64,000 nt of DNA from the NCBI GenBank assembly GCA_036023115.1, contig JAYKKT010000040.1, positions 5,114,501 through 5,178,500 of the forward strand, written 5' to 3'. The DNA comes from Brasenia schreberi. Its lineage: Eukaryota > Streptophyta > Magnoliopsida > Nymphaeales > Cabombaceae. The notes under the pieces are model-generated. The model saw only the letters and a list, made by a program, of their open reading frames with translations, did no database searches and was not told the DNA's origin. Below, in pieces: positions 12,645-24,238 of this stretch; position 1 is the first letter of the stretch, and the number at the start of each line of letters is the position of its first letter. Position numbers and translations under genes: made by a program.

Positions 12645-12870
12645 GGCACAAAACTCTGCCTATGTAAGGGAACAACCTTGCATGGCCGGTCCCAAGCCTG
12701 GATAAAGGAGGAGGGTTGCGTTAAGCTTATGACAGCCAACGTAAAACTTTGTTGGATATTTTTGCCATGGATTCTATAAATTATGATAGGGCTATGTGGA
12801 AACAAAGAATCCATGTAACAGACCCCATCTAGTATGGAAAAAGGCTTAGTTGTTGTTGTTGTAGTAGGAG
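12645..12870 (+). mobile_element. RTE LINE 3'-end fragment
   Basis: It contains CATGGCCGGTCCCAAGCCTG and GATAAAGGAGGAGGGTTGCG, a stretch I recognise from plant RTE-type elements. The 3' tail module follows (GGAAACAAAGAATCCATGTA..CCCCATCTAGTATGG) and ends in GTTGTTGTTGTTGTAG. It is longer than the other tails in the window and diverged. No intact reverse transcriptase. Confidence 0.7.
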
Positions 12871-14285
12871 ATGCTCAATCAAGCATATGGTTCTTATGTT
12901 TGTGTTGCTGAAAGTTCTAGTCGTTTCACACTCAATGAGGTAATACTTTCTGAACCATGTATTCTATTATTCTCTGTTTTGCAGGGATAATTTAATGGTT
13001 CATGCTCTAATTCAGGAAAAGGAAGAGCTTCTAAGGGTTCTTCGTCTATAAGAAGAACAGGGAAGCTCCATGGAGTTTCTTAGAAGGGGTTACAGGTCCG
13101 TATGAGTTATTTATTTGGTCTGAAGGTTGTATCAAGTTTATCATGCTCAATCATAAATAAAATCTGTCTTGACATTATAGGAGGTGATTTAGGTACATTT
13201 ATGTGAATCTCTTGTCAAGACCTCTACTAGATCTCTGGAAGGCATGGCATAGTTATGTGACTATCCAACCCCACAATGCGGGGAAGCAGCTTGGCTAAGT
13301 TATTAGGACTCCTGAAATTCTCAACCCAAGCCTACAAAGCAAAAATGAACAAGCTGATGCCTGATGTTCCAAACCATAATCATATTTTGCAGGATTTCAT
13401 CAACAAGGTTATGTCAATAAGGATCAAACAACGATCATGTCAGAGATCCTTGCCTCCGCAAACTTACCACCAATCTTTGCTCAACTTCTCATCAAATTGA
13501 ACTGTTATGTAAACGTTTCTTACAAATAGACAAGGCTAGATGCATCTTTACTTGGGCTTAATCTAGATAAGGTAGAGGCTTGCTGGGCTTGTTTTAGGTC
13601 ATTGATCAGTTAAGATAAACCATCAGAGCTTTAGGAAGATTAGTAAAAAAAATTTCACTGCATAGGTAAGACTGCAAATGTGATCATCGACGGCTTAGGT
13701 GATTTGCCATTTTATGGTTTGGACAAGCTCCTTCAAAATCATAGAATTACAAGGAAATCAGTCATAGTTTATATTTGGAACTTTGTATTTGAGACACATT
13801 TATAGGTTGCATCTCCCTGTAATTTATGTGCCTAAACATCATTTGCATAAGAGGGTACTGATTTCTCACCAAAACCTATTTGTTTCTGGCACTTCTGTAA
13901 ATATCTTATCTTGCTGTATTGTGCAAGATATTCTATACGTGTATTGTACGATGCATAGAACTAAAACTAATCAATAAACCAAAAAGATTTGAAAAAAAAA
14001 GCTCAAGTCCATTTTACAGTGCGCTGTGATGATAAACAGGTGAAATTACTGGATTTTATCGGTTCATGTACTGAAATCCAATACTAGTTATTATGTTGAT
14101 GTTTTTAACTCTGCTTTTGGTCGTTGGGGAACTTCAACACTTTCTTTTCATTCGTGATTGATTATCCCTGTCATAGATCACAAGTACAAGAGTTCTTCAT
14201 TTTATGTGTTGGAGACAGCTACATGGTGGGAAGAAGATAATGATTTTGAGTTATCTTCTGGATGGCGTACTTGGTGATCAGCCCT
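12871..14285. other. Intergenic DNA without a supported gene
   Basis: Only short open frames, none resembling a known family. 13017-13090 reads like a short coding remnant (GKGRASKGSSSI) but is too short to assign. Confidence 0.3.
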
Positions 14286-14477
14286 TTATATGGTGGACTA
14301 GTATTGTTGATGTGAAGTCTAGACCAGATCGGGTCCATCAGACCCGAAACAATCCAGACTCGGGTCCCACATAGGACCAGACTGTTGGAACAGCAGACGG
14401 TGGCCACGAAGGCCCGTCTGCTGTAATAGCAGACGGTCAACGACAGGGAGGATGGCAGAAACCACCCTCCTACCGCT

Positions 14478-14575
14478 GGGATTAAGAGAGAGGGAGAGAG
14501 AGAGGGAGAGAGAGAGAAGAAAGAGAAACAGAGGGAGAGAGAAAGAGACAAAGGAAAGAGAGGTAGAGAGAAGAA
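14478..14575. repeat. GA-rich simple repeat
   Basis: A run of AGAGAGGGAGAG-type units. The opposite strand encodes a Ser/Leu/Phe-rich open frame that is an artefact of the repeat. Confidence 0.85.
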
Positions 14576-15609
14576 CGGTGGAAGAGGAGAAACTGCCGGA
14601 AATACCAAAAATTGACGGAAAATGACCGAACGAAGGGAATAACGGCCGGATTCGTTTGTTAAAGGGCTAAGGTAGGGAACCCAACCTCATTTCCGTTCAT
14701 TGTAGAACAGAAACTGCTAGGTTTCCAGCGAGATTTGTAAAAAAGGGGTTAGCCACCCCTTCTCTTCCTTTTTTCGACCGCACCTTCGGTGGTATGCGGC
14801 GACTACCGGGGCAAACCGTTTGCCTAACGACGGACCGTTTGATTTTAGAAATTCCGAAAGAACCTACCAAAACCGCCATTTTTGGCGGCCGAATCGGATG
14901 TTGGCGGGTGAACCGACTTTAGGGTTGATCCAATTTCAACGTGATTTGAATTGTTGGATTTTATCGGAACGTAGAATATTAATATTATGTTTTATTATGA
15001 TTTACGGATTAAATTGAGGTGATTAAAAGGAGTTAGCACTTTAGTTGGATTTGCATAGAGAAACACATGCTAGGGGTAGTTTCAATTATTTTTTGGTGAC
15101 CAATGAGATTGTGAACTATTTATTAATGTTTTTAAATGATTATACGTGTGTTGGTTTGTGAAATAGTGTTTAAAGTGCTTTGACGAGTATATAGATGCAT
15201 CGCATGAGTGCGCTTGTGTGCGAGTAAACCACTTAATGGGTATGGATATATTTTTTACGATGGTATGAAACGTCGATAGATTATATATGAACGTATATGT
15301 TAGTGCTAGCTTATTGTGAGTGAAATACTATCGGATATGGATCTACCTTTCACGACAGTGTATGACGTTGGTAGATTATAGACGAACGTATCGGATAGTC
15401 CTAACTCATAGATGTATTCAGTTATGTTGGTTACTTCATTGGTTGAGCTAGTTTGCACTTAAAGTTGCATTGAGAAACTCATGTCAGTTACGACATGCTA
15501 AAGTTGGAGATAAGTATAACTAGTCAACGAGAGTAGAGTTTATATACAACAGAACGGATTTGATACTCGATATGAATGTGTGATTTGATATGTATATATT
15601 ATTTTGATA

Positions 15610-15897
15610 TCATAACTGGATATATGTGACTACTCTAGATGTAAATGTGCATATGCTTATGTAAATCCTTGGAGAGGTCGAGAGGATATGGATACGAGAG
15701 ACGTTGAGATATTGTATGATTATTTGGTTGAATGTATGATTTTATTAGATATTATATAACTGGATATATGTGACTACTCTACATGTAAATGTGCATATGC
15801 TTATGTAAATCCTTGGAGAGGCCGAGAGGATATGGATACGAGAGACGTTGAGATATTGTATGATTATTTGGTTGAATGTATGATTTTATTAGATATT
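15610..15897. repeat. 144-bp tandem duplication, two copies
   Basis: Copy one starts at 15612 and copy two at 15756, both at ATAACTGGATATATGTGACT. I count two substitutions between them (TCTAGATG/TCTACATG and AGGTCGAG/AGGCCGAG), so the duplication is recent. It lies inside the LTR-like block. Confidence 0.92.
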
Positions 15898-16569
15898 CAG
15901 ATACTTTTGTCCCGTAGACCCAAAGGGCTGGACTTGGTGAGCCCATGTCAGGCGTTAATATCCTAGGCCCGACACACTGAAGGCATTGTCGAAGGTCACG
16001 TAATTGGACAGGAGGAGGGTTTAGAGGACTCGTACAGTGTGACAATGGGTTGGTTACACTTAGAGTACTTTATATCGTAACTAAAATGTATATTTATGAG
16101 TGTTTGAGTATTCATATATGTTTAAAAATATTATTATTGATCTTAATATTGTATATTTTTTCACTCCCTTATTTGAAATAGTGCATGTCTTTAGTACGAT
16201 TATTTATTAAGAGATCATATCTATCTATGAACACGGTTGTAGTGCTTTCTTTTAAATGTTTTCATGATATAAACAACAGAGCCACTGAGCGTTTGGAATG
16301 TTGAAACAACAATTTGATTTACGGTGACACATGATAGGAATTAATATGATTTTTTTAGTTATGTTTTCTTTTTCTTTAGATCTTAAATTGTATATAAATA
16401 AATGAAGTTTTGGTGGTATGAGTTATATCACTTTCGTATTATTAAGGGTTTATAAGTATCATCATGCCAGTGAAGACCTCGTGGGACGTTAGAGTTAATG
16501 ATGAGGTAATGTAAGGAGCTGACAGTCTTAAGCGAATTGTGTGACAGGTGAGATGATATATATATATAT

Positions 16570-17320
16570 TACATATATTGTATGCGTGTCATGAAATCGT
16601 GGCAGATCTATCCTGAGGCATCACTTGAGTCAACTCTCAACTGCTTTCATGGAAGGAAGGCTGTGTATCACCTTGGGGACTTACCTGACCACCAAAACAA
16701 ACATCAATTCAGATCATTAATTTTAGAAATTATGGAGAGGCGTCCATGGTTGCTAAAGATCTTTCTTCCAACAAATGCCCAGACAAAATAACTTTTGCAT
16801 AATAAAACTACGTGGTTTTTCTATAATTGCTTATGCCTTATATGTCGATACTTGTTCTTATGAAACTAGAACTTCATTTCTAATGGAATGAATGATCAAT
16901 GGTAAGTGAACTGAAACGGTTTAATTTCTTCTCTCTTTGCCTATATCATATTTATTCTATACCCTTGCAGAATGGTTTCCAGACTAATACGCCGTGGAAC
17001 TACACTAAACGACTATCCAGGAGGTTATTGGTTGTTTACCTTCCTCTTTTCCTTTACCACATGAAAATCCCTATAGTATCTAAATCTGGAAGATTCCGTA
17101 TTGTTGCTTGTAAGTGTATAAATCCAAGCAAGCACACAAACACACGTAGAGACTGAAGTGATGGAAATTCAAATGCAATTCAGCTAAATAAAGATGTTTC
17201 ATAAGTCAAGAATATACCGAAATTGAAATGTGAAAAGTTCAGAGCCGGCCAACAGCCTGTAAGGAAGGCATTTTGAAACAAGAAACAAAATGGCCAACAA
17301 GATGAATTACATCTTGCATC
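16570..17320. other. Intergenic DNA with one possible coding remnant
   Basis: 16609-16790 (+) is open and reads like a real protein stretch (NCFHGRKAVYHLGDLPDH, then MERRPWLLKIFLP). I do not recognise the family, and no neighbouring exon of matching character is visible. The rest is AT-rich and featureless. Confidence 0.3.
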
Positions 17321-17324
17321 TGAC

Positions 17325-17793
17325 TCAGTTAATGGTCACCTTGCCAACCATGCCCGCACCTAGGTGGTGGGGAGCACAATAAAAGGAATGCTCACCCTTT
17401 GTCTCCAACGCAACTTCATACACGTCCCCAGGGTCATTCAGCAGCTCCTCCTCCGGCATGGAGATCTTCTTCGCATTGACTCCGCATCTGCAACGAACAC
17501 CACTTTGTGGGGGTAGTTTGTGTTCTTGAAAGTGATCTCTCTGGGAACGACTGTGAATTGGGCTGGATGAAAGAAAGGCCACCAGTGTCGTCACCGAGGT
17601 TCAACACATGGCCATGGCATCTCCAGTGAGCAGCAACACCAACGTGCTTGAGGATAGAGGCTCTGATTCCTGCAGCCTTGGCCTGTGAAATATAAGTGCT
17701 GCATGACTTCATGCAGACTACTTTTGGTGTCTTAATCTTGAGGCATGTGAAGGAGAGGTTCGTGACGGTGGACGAAGCGAAGGTTGTGGCCAT
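17325..17793 (-). pseudogene. PETE: Plastocyanin pseudogene
   Basis: Plastocyanin carries electrons from cytochrome b6f to photosystem I in the thylakoid lumen. The decayed frame starts with a transit-like MATTFASSTV, and the mature part is recognisable across three frames: [13 protein letters not shown], then [20 protein letters not shown] with KVVFVADA, then [18 protein letters not shown] to [19 protein letters not shown]. Breaks: the Ala-rich lumenal targeting segment is shortened after VGVAA; about one base is lost after LSFI; the frame shifts again after VADA with loss of the acidic DEDxIPAG-like loop. The copper loop has one extra residue between Cys and Met compared with the usual CxPHQGAGM. 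The gene is intronless, as family members usually are. An active product is very unlikely. Confidence 0.85.
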
Positions 17794-17799
17794 GGCTGC

Positions 17800-19390
17800 T
17801 ACTGGTATGACTGTTTGTTCTGAGCGATGAAGGAAGGAAGGATATATTAAACGTAAGGTTGGATAAAGGGGGTCTGTCTTGAGGTTGAGAGGTGATTGGT
17901 AATCCATATGCAGTTGATTGTGATCGGCTGACCAAGATCTTAGTCAGTGACGTGGCTCGTGTTACCTTATTTGACTGGGTGGAGCAAACACGTTGGTGAG
18001 TGACCGAGTCCAATAACTCATCTCTCTTGTCATTGATATCTTCATAGTTCTTTCTGTAAGATTAACAACAAGAAGCCTATCGTCACATGCACGAAAACAC
18101 ACGCACATGCACACACAGAGTAGCCCTTCGTTAAGGAAATCAGCAGGCAGTTCCATTTAGGACCCCAGATACACATGCGTGAGGCCACCAGTAACTTTGT
18201 TTAATATAGGGCGGAAACTAACATTCTGCTTTAGAATTTAGAGGCCATTTACTTTGCAGCGGTGATGCATGATGGTCATTCATCTCCCAATCTCATTTAG
18301 TTCATTTTAAATTTTCCCACTGTGCACTAGACCTATCTTGAGAAATATTGAGATAAGAGGTTATTCCAATATGTGCACTAGAGCCGTATGAAACGTTTAG
18401 ATGAATGGTTCTCATTCCAATATTTGCGCTGCAGCCATCCTGAGAAATGTTGAAATTAAGATGCGTGGTTTGTATAATATCGCAGAATACACACACACAC
18501 CGCTCTGGATTTCATTATACTCGTACGCAATGCCACAAGCTATCAACCGAGGATGCATTTCCCTACTCCATTCCTTAAAATCTTCATGCAACAACAACAA
18601 CAACCACTCTGGAAATTGCAATAATAACATACGACCAATATTTTTACCCAGCAGGAAGGAAGAATCCCTCCGGTCTCACGCTTTCTTCGATATGCATGGC
18701 ATTGGGCCTCTGTAATCTGTTGAGACTCATTTTAGGGGAAACGGAGGTAATATCATTACTAATATAAGGGGTATGGCTAAACTTCAATGAAAAGTAAAAG
18801 AACATCTTATATCTAAGAAGATCTTCTCTTTTTGTTCGATAATCTTCGTACTGTTGCTGAAAACTAAGATATCCATTTGCTGCAGACAGATAATCTCATC
18901 AAAGCAACACTTCCTGCAAATGTTGGCCATCTTTATTGAAAACAGAAAGAGAAATCAAATCGCAGATGGGCATCAAGAGAAACAAACACTGGGTGAATTT
19001 GGTAGTCCGGATCAACTCAAATTACAAGGAAAAAGAGACTTTAGGGAGTACTAAGCTGAACGGAGAAATCCTGGTTCTTGACACAATCTGCACAAGGAGT
19101 ATAACAGCTTTTATTTACGCTTCGGAACGAAAGCTGCAATGAGAAACCCGGAGAGGCCATCCAAATGAGGCTCGCCCTCTTTAAAGAGACAATGGTTTGG
19201 TCTGCGACGTACATTGCATATCTCCCAATTGAAGGCCTGTTAGTCTCAGCAACACAACTAGAAGGGAAAATCAAACCCCCTAACAGCCATAGTCTCACCT
19301 CAACGCCTATTGGTAAATATCTCCCAAGTCCCAACTTTCAGATGTTAACGACCAGGAAGCGAAGACTCAAAGCCTCTACATCCTATAAAC
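17800..19390. other. Intergenic DNA without a supported gene
   Basis: Short open frames only. A CAACAACAACAACAACC run near 18590 could be simple repeat or an old LINE tail in minus orientation. Around 18350-18450 the word GAGAAATRTTGARATWAAGA occurs twice, a small local duplication. Nothing else is supported. Confidence 0.3.
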
Positions 19391-19397
19391 CACTAAA

Positions 19398-20193
19398 TCA
19401 GGAGGAGGAAGAGGAGGGCTTGGGCTTTTGCATCTCCACCACCTTCTTCCACGAATCCCGGCTGGAGATCTCCTCCCACCAACGGCTCACATTCTTCCTG
19501 GACGTGAACATTGAGGCTCTATCAGTGGCATTGACGAGGTAATGGCCGTTCGGAAGATGGGAGAGGTCGGCGAGGGAGAAGTGTTCGCCTGCCAGGAAGC
19601 GGCTGCCTTCAAGCCGCTTCTCATACACGTCCAACACCTTCTCCAGCTTGGCTTCGCTCTGCGTAATGAGGCTGGGATCTTGCTTCTTCATTCGTGGCGC
19701 GAAAGCCAGCTGGAAGACGAGGGCCGAGCTCTGCGGGTTGAAGCTCTGCGACTCGGCCTCCAGCCACTGCTCTATGGAGGCTCTCTCCATCCAGTCTAAC
19801 CCCAGCTGACCCCTCTTGCCCTTCTCCGTGTACTTGTCCACAATGTACCTGCAAATCGCCCGAGACTCTGCGTTCCATGACAAACAATAAGAATTACCAC
19901 CAATTCAAGGAGAGAGAGAGAGAGGCCGAAGAGGGTGATATGTTCGTCCTGAAAAGCAGGGACCTGGCTGAATGGCTGTTTTTCAAATGGAAGGAGGCAA
20001 AATTCATCAGAATGCAGACTTGAGAGAGAGAGAGAGAGACCTGGATGGTAAGGAAGTCGAGTTTTTTGTGCTGGCCTTTGGTCGTGTCAATTGGGACGAG
20101 TTCGAAAGGGAGTTGATTCTCCACCAGGCATGTCAGCACCCTTGCCGTCGCCGTCGACATGGGCGTGCCGAACACTTTGATGGCTGCAGCCAT
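19398..20193 (-). CDS. GSTF: Phi-class glutathione S-transferase, second donor non-canonical
   Basis: GSTs of this class conjugate glutathione to electrophiles in the cytosol. Exon 1 (20193-20041) encodes 51 residues starting MAAAIKVFGTPMSTATARVL; the serine of STAT is the expected catalytic residue. Exon 2 (19975-19927) is exactly 49 bp and encodes PFSQVPAFQDEHITLF plus one base; the cis-Pro VP motif is present. Exon 3 (19867-19398) begins ESRAICRYIV and ends in five serines. The joined product is ~223 residues, normal for the class, with the usual three-exon layout. The problem is intron 2 (19868-19926, 59 bp): after TTCG the genome reads GCCTCTCTCTC, so the donor is GC in a poor context and runs into a CT microsatellite. 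Intron 1 (65 bp) is also short and CT-rich. It is either a weak GC-AG intron or a recently disabled gene. Confidence 0.75.
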
Positions 20194-20221
20194 TTCCTTT
20201 TGCTTGGGAAAGACTCGTTTG

Positions 20222-20225
<4 letters not shown>

Positions 20226-20264
<39 letters not shown>
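20226..20264. repeat. (GA)n microsatellite in the GST leader
   Basis: About 19 GA units just 5' of the GST start codon (CT-rich on the coding strand). Related short GA/CT runs lie in GST introns 1 and 2 (20022-20039 and 19911-19922). Confidence 0.9.
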
Positions 20265-20267
<3 letters not shown>

Positions 20268-20828
20268 TGTTTCTTATCCAGCCTTGTTGGCCGATAAGGA
20301 ATCCCTTTAATGCATTGGCAATTCTTTGCATGAACTTCTTATCTCATTAAAGCTTTATAAAACTTTTGCCTATCAGATTTGCGCTCGTCATTGGTAATTA
20401 GTTGTCATGTTTAGCTCAAAGGGACATGAAAAGGTCGGATCGTGTTCCATTTGATCCGCTTATTAACATCAACACGATATGAATCCTACCAACACGAGAT
20501 TGCCGGCCAGACCTTCAATCCCATTAAGTGGATGAAGAACCCCAAGAGAAGAACTTCTCTCGCAACATTATCTATCTCAAAGGAGAAGATAGAGAAGAAG
20601 AGAAAAGATGCAATCTTTGCGTTCCCTGCTAACAATCACACACTTCATACATCATCGAGTTAGACTACAAGCAAATGAGAGTTCATCGCCATTAATGGCG
20701 TTCCAAATGATGACAGATGAAACTAAACAAACGACTCCTGCGACTCCCATATTTCCTCTCTGACCCATCAACCATAACAGCCAAAAGAAACGAAATTGCA
20801 TAGCAGCAGCTAAATGGTAGTCACGGTT

Positions 20829-20850
20829 TTGAGAGAGAGAGAGAGAGTTC
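20829..20850. repeat. (GA)n microsatellite
   Basis: GAGAGAGAGAGAGAG followed closely by TTCTCTCTCTAC, a small inverted GA/CT pair just beyond the GGR pseudogene stop. Confidence 0.8.
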
Positions 20851-20855
20851 TCTCT

Positions 20856-21580
20856 CTACTCGGTGATTGGCTGAAAACTTCTATCAATGGCATAATCAAC
20901 AAAGCTGTAGAGGGGAGCCACCGCGTCGCCATGAAATCCAGAGAGCTCACTCTTGGCGTCGTCTCTGAGCTTCTGCACCAATTCCTTAGCCCTATCCAAC
21001 CCATAAACTCTCACATAGTTCCATTTCTTCTCCTTCTTTACCTCACTCTCTCCTTCCCTCTCGCACTCCTTCATATCCTCCACCAGCTCATACAGAACCC
21101 CAACGGCCCGGCCGTACCTCCTCAGTTTCTGCACCTCCTCCTGGCCGGCGCCGCCCAAGAAGCCGCCGCAGACCGCCGAGAACTCCGCCATTTCCCCGAA
21201 CTTCTTCTCCTTAATAAACCACGCGAGATCCTCCGCTTACGCTTCTTCCTTTTGATTGGTATTGTTCATCAAGCCGAGACCGAGGAATTGGACGGTAACC
21301 ATGCCCATGGAGCCTACCGTTCTGACGATCTCGGCGACCACGGCGAGAACGCGCTCGGGGGGCACTTCCGGCGGGCTGCAGGAGAATGTGCTCGAATCCG
21401 AGGGGAAAAGGGCGTCGCCGGCGAGGACGGCCATGTCAACGCCGAAGACGGTGTGGTTCGAGGTGCGACCCCGACGCTGGGGGTCGTTGTCCATGGAGGG
21501 GAGGTCGTCGTGGACAATGGCGGACCTACATGGGCGACTGGAGGGCGGCCGCCTTCCATAAATTTTGAAAATTGGAAGAG
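20856..21580 (-). pseudogene. GGR: GGR-type geranylgeranyl diphosphate synthase small-subunit pseudogene
   Basis: The type II small subunit binds plastid GGPP synthase and shifts its product towards geranyl diphosphate. Similarity to Arabidopsis GGR is clear: HDDLPSMDNDPQRRGR, SNHTVFGVDMAVLAGDALFP, EIVRTVGSMGM, then KKFGEMAEFSAVCGGFLGG, LRRYGRAVGVLYELVEDM and a C-terminal PLYSFVDYAIDR. Lesions seen: (1) TAA at 21237-21239 in the correct frame between NQKEEA and AEDLAWF; (2) a short segment near 21375-21410 that reads better one frame over (PLGFEHILLQPAG), which implies two compensating small indels; (3) the N-terminal third, including the transit peptide, is missing or unreadable before HDDLP, where another frame gives AAALQSPM followed by a stop. 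It is intronless in the visible part. It ends at TAG 20856-20858. Confidence 0.85.
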
Positions 21581-21639
21581 TGGTTGAGATTTCTTTTGAA
21601 AACTCAAAAATCGCTCTCTCAAATATTTTCAAAAAGAAA

Positions 21640-23320
21640 AGGTGAACATCAACTCAAAACCTTTTTGTGTTAATAATAGTAGGGCCGACTCCCTCTCGGA
21701 TTAAATTGGTACAGTGATGAATTGTATGTTGGGTAGTGAGGACATCGCTCAATCTATCGTTTATGCTCCTCTTATTGTAAGGAACGAGAGTTGTTGAAAC
21801 TAGTACTTTAAACAATTTAGTACCCTCAATCGAGTGTGGTTCCGGAACCAGGAACGGGGTCAGAGCTTAGATTGGGCCAGTTCTTCTTTCGGTTTGGAAG
21901 CGTCGGTTCCGGTTTCTGTTTGATGTGTAAACAGTTAAGAATGGAAAAGTTCTGGTTTCATAGAAGGTAGAACTAGAATCGAACCAAATGATCACCAGTT
22001 TTGGGTTCATTTTGACAGTTTCGATTTCAGTAGGTTTTTGGTCTGGTTTTGTTTCGATTGAAACCGGCATGTGAAGATTTTTTTGTTTTGTTCGAGACAC
22101 AATGAAGGCATGGTTGAAGTGCTACTCTATTCTTTCTTTCTTTTTTAACCACTGGTATCCCAACGACCATGGACCCCCAACTAATCTTATTCGAGCATAA
22201 TCCACCCAACATGCTAAACACAAGAAATTCAACAACATCAATAAGATTGAGTATTAAAAATATAATAAATTTATGAAAAAATACATGATAACTAATATGA
22301 AGTATTTATTATTAAGATAGTCCTTCCACATCATGTTTGTCAATAAATTTTGTGTTATGGGCGTAATTAACCACGAAGAGCTTAATCAATGAAATGTGAA
22401 TCATTACGCCTGACTTCAATCTTCATGGCTTGAGAGAGTTCCACTCCATTGCAATCCCACATCACTCATTCATAATACTTCCTCTTTGATCCTACTATGT
22501 GTGTAAGGCTTCGACCTCCTCTTGTAACAAAAGAAAAGATTGTTTGGTTAGTGGTTGATTTGGCAAGTTTCGTACGAAAATGAGGGAAGCACTGAGCAAG
22601 GTACTCTTTGGTTTGTCCGGCTCATTTACGAACCCTACTTATTTTTAATTAAGTTTTTAAATTAAATAAAAGGCTTTTGTGGTAGAGAAAAATGCGGTTT
22701 TCCAAAAATTATGAGGTTGAAAAGATGATTTAATATCAAACCAGACCCAAGTTGTGCTTGAATAGGACATGGTAGGATCTTGGCCCCTATTGTGGGCAAT
22801 AACTCTGGGTTGGATCCGAATCAGATTTGTGGGTCTGTCAACTATGGTTTTTCAAGTCCCATTACAACTGTTCCGCATCCCTTTACATATACTTTCCCAC
22901 TTTCTTTCATTTTAATCCTCTTTTTGGACATGCTTTTGTTTTTCTTGTGTTGGTTGGTTGCAGATAAATTATATAAATTAGCCTTAACCAGCAAAATTGC
23001 TAATACTTTTTTTTTCATTGAGTTATTTATCATTTTGGGTTCTGGGCTAACCGAAACCAATAGTTTAGAACTGTCCGTTCCAAGCTAACTGGAACCAGAC
23101 ATATCTAGTTACAACATAGCAAAGTTGCTAATACTTTTTTTGCATTCACTTGCCAAACTATAACAAATGATAAGAACTATTTTATTCTTGACATTAACCA
23201 AAAACATGTCCTTAATATTGATATTTAGCTAAAAATTGTTCAACATTTCAAGTTTTGTTTAGAAAACTCGAGACCCGAAATAAATCCATTCGATTTTCTA
23301 AAATAAAAAGGATAATATGG
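21640..23320. other. Intergenic repeats, GGTTCCGG-type
   Basis: 21830-22080 and 22780-23105 are rich in GGTTCCGG/CCAGTT words like those at 1455-1590 and 34.2-35.0 kb; the second ends GGAACCAGACATATCTAG. No gene is supported. Confidence 0.4.
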
Positions 23321-23413
23321 TAACATGGCATATGATAGGACTATGTGAAAACAAAGAATCTATGTAGCCGACTCCGTCTAGTACGAGAAAAAGGCTTAGT
23401 TATGATTATTATC
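23321..23413 (+). mobile_element. RTE LINE tail, diverged
   Basis: It has the same 3' module as at 7856-7943 (GGACTATGTGAAAACAAAGA, then GTAGCCGACTCCGTCTAGTA and AAAAAGGCTTAGTTATGATT). It is more mutated, and its GTT tail has decayed to TTATGATTATTAT. A short AAAAGGA occurs on both sides and could be a remnant of a target duplication. Confidence 0.65.
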
Positions 23414-23746
23414 AAAAGGACACTATGTTGATGACGGAGCATCAACACCTATAGACATGACCGGTTCTAGGTAAATCAAGAATAGAAAGATGGTATGAGA
23501 ATTTCATACTACAAGAATGGTAAAATAAATCAGTCTAAGAACGTTGAGTACATCCATAAATTGAATCTAATTTCGAAACAAAATGATTCTTGGAATAAGA
23601 CATTCATTGGATTACCCAAAGAAACCAAATCGTAAGATCTGAATCAAAGTTCAAATCAAGTTGAAACATAATTCGAGTTCGTGTTATTTTTTTTCGTCCA
23701 ATTGAACTTTTAATTTTTTTCACTAAGTATACTTAGAGACCATAAC

Positions 23747-23880
23747 TTTTTTTTCTTGCAAGAGGAGGCCGAAGCCAAACACAGACAGACACATGCACCC
23801 TTTGAGAGTCGAACTCCCCATGCCTTGCTGTTGTGGTAGTGCTCTTGATGCTACCGCAATTTCTTTATTAAGCTGAGTTC
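23747..23880 (-). mobile_element. tRNA-like SINE, family B copy 1
   Basis: Read on the minus strand, an A-box-like TAGCATCAAGAGCA is followed by a B-box-like GGGAGTTCGACTCTC. The body ends GGCTTCGGCCTCCTCTTGC and then a short A-run. Copies at 30670-30815 and 31549-31680 share the B box and the 3' end. The pol III boxes and A-tail support a SINE. Confidence 0.65.
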
Positions 23881-24140
23881 GTGTTAATCCTTCGAAGCAG
23901 ACCGAGCTGCGGTTCGGTTTTCAGGTGGAAAAGTTTTTCCTACCAAAACGCTATGCTAGACTCACACCAGACACAGGAACAATACAAACCGGACCTCGCA
24001 AAACAGGTCACTGGTTGGGTCGATTCATGTTGAGTAGAAAATAGATCTACCTCTTTGAACTCGAACCTGACCTAGGGAGCTCGAAGAATATGACCCGATT
24101 CGGATAGACTTCTTATCGACCCAATATATATGAATTACAC

Positions 24141-24162
24141 CTCATATATATATCTATATATC

Positions 24163-24235
<73 letters not shown>
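24141..24235. repeat. (TA)n(GA)n compound microsatellite
   Basis: TA units switch abruptly to about 25 GA units. A MITE-like module (24240-24400) follows directly and is itself followed by another TATA tract (24389-24408). Confidence 0.92.

Positions 24236-24238
<3 letters not shown>

Larger units (their letters stand above)
14290..16560. mobile_element. Possible solo-LTR-like block
   Basis: About 2.2 kb without coding capacity. Near its left end is a perfect stem-loop (CAGCAGACGG at 14391-14400 with CCGTCTGCTG at 14414-14423), then a GA-rich tract. The right end reads GTGTGACAGG. Its order of landmarks resembles the block at 31.7-33.77 kb, which also has a stem-loop near its left end, shares TTAGCACT and CATGCTAGRRGTARTTT-like words, and ends GGTGTGACAC. 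I infer two members of one LTR family, but I see neither clean TG..CA ends nor a target duplication. Confidence 0.35.

Noticed and set aside
19621..19887. Frames on both strands across the GST third exon
   Set aside because: The real frame gives a continuous GST C-terminal domain; the others are by-products of its GC-rich codons.
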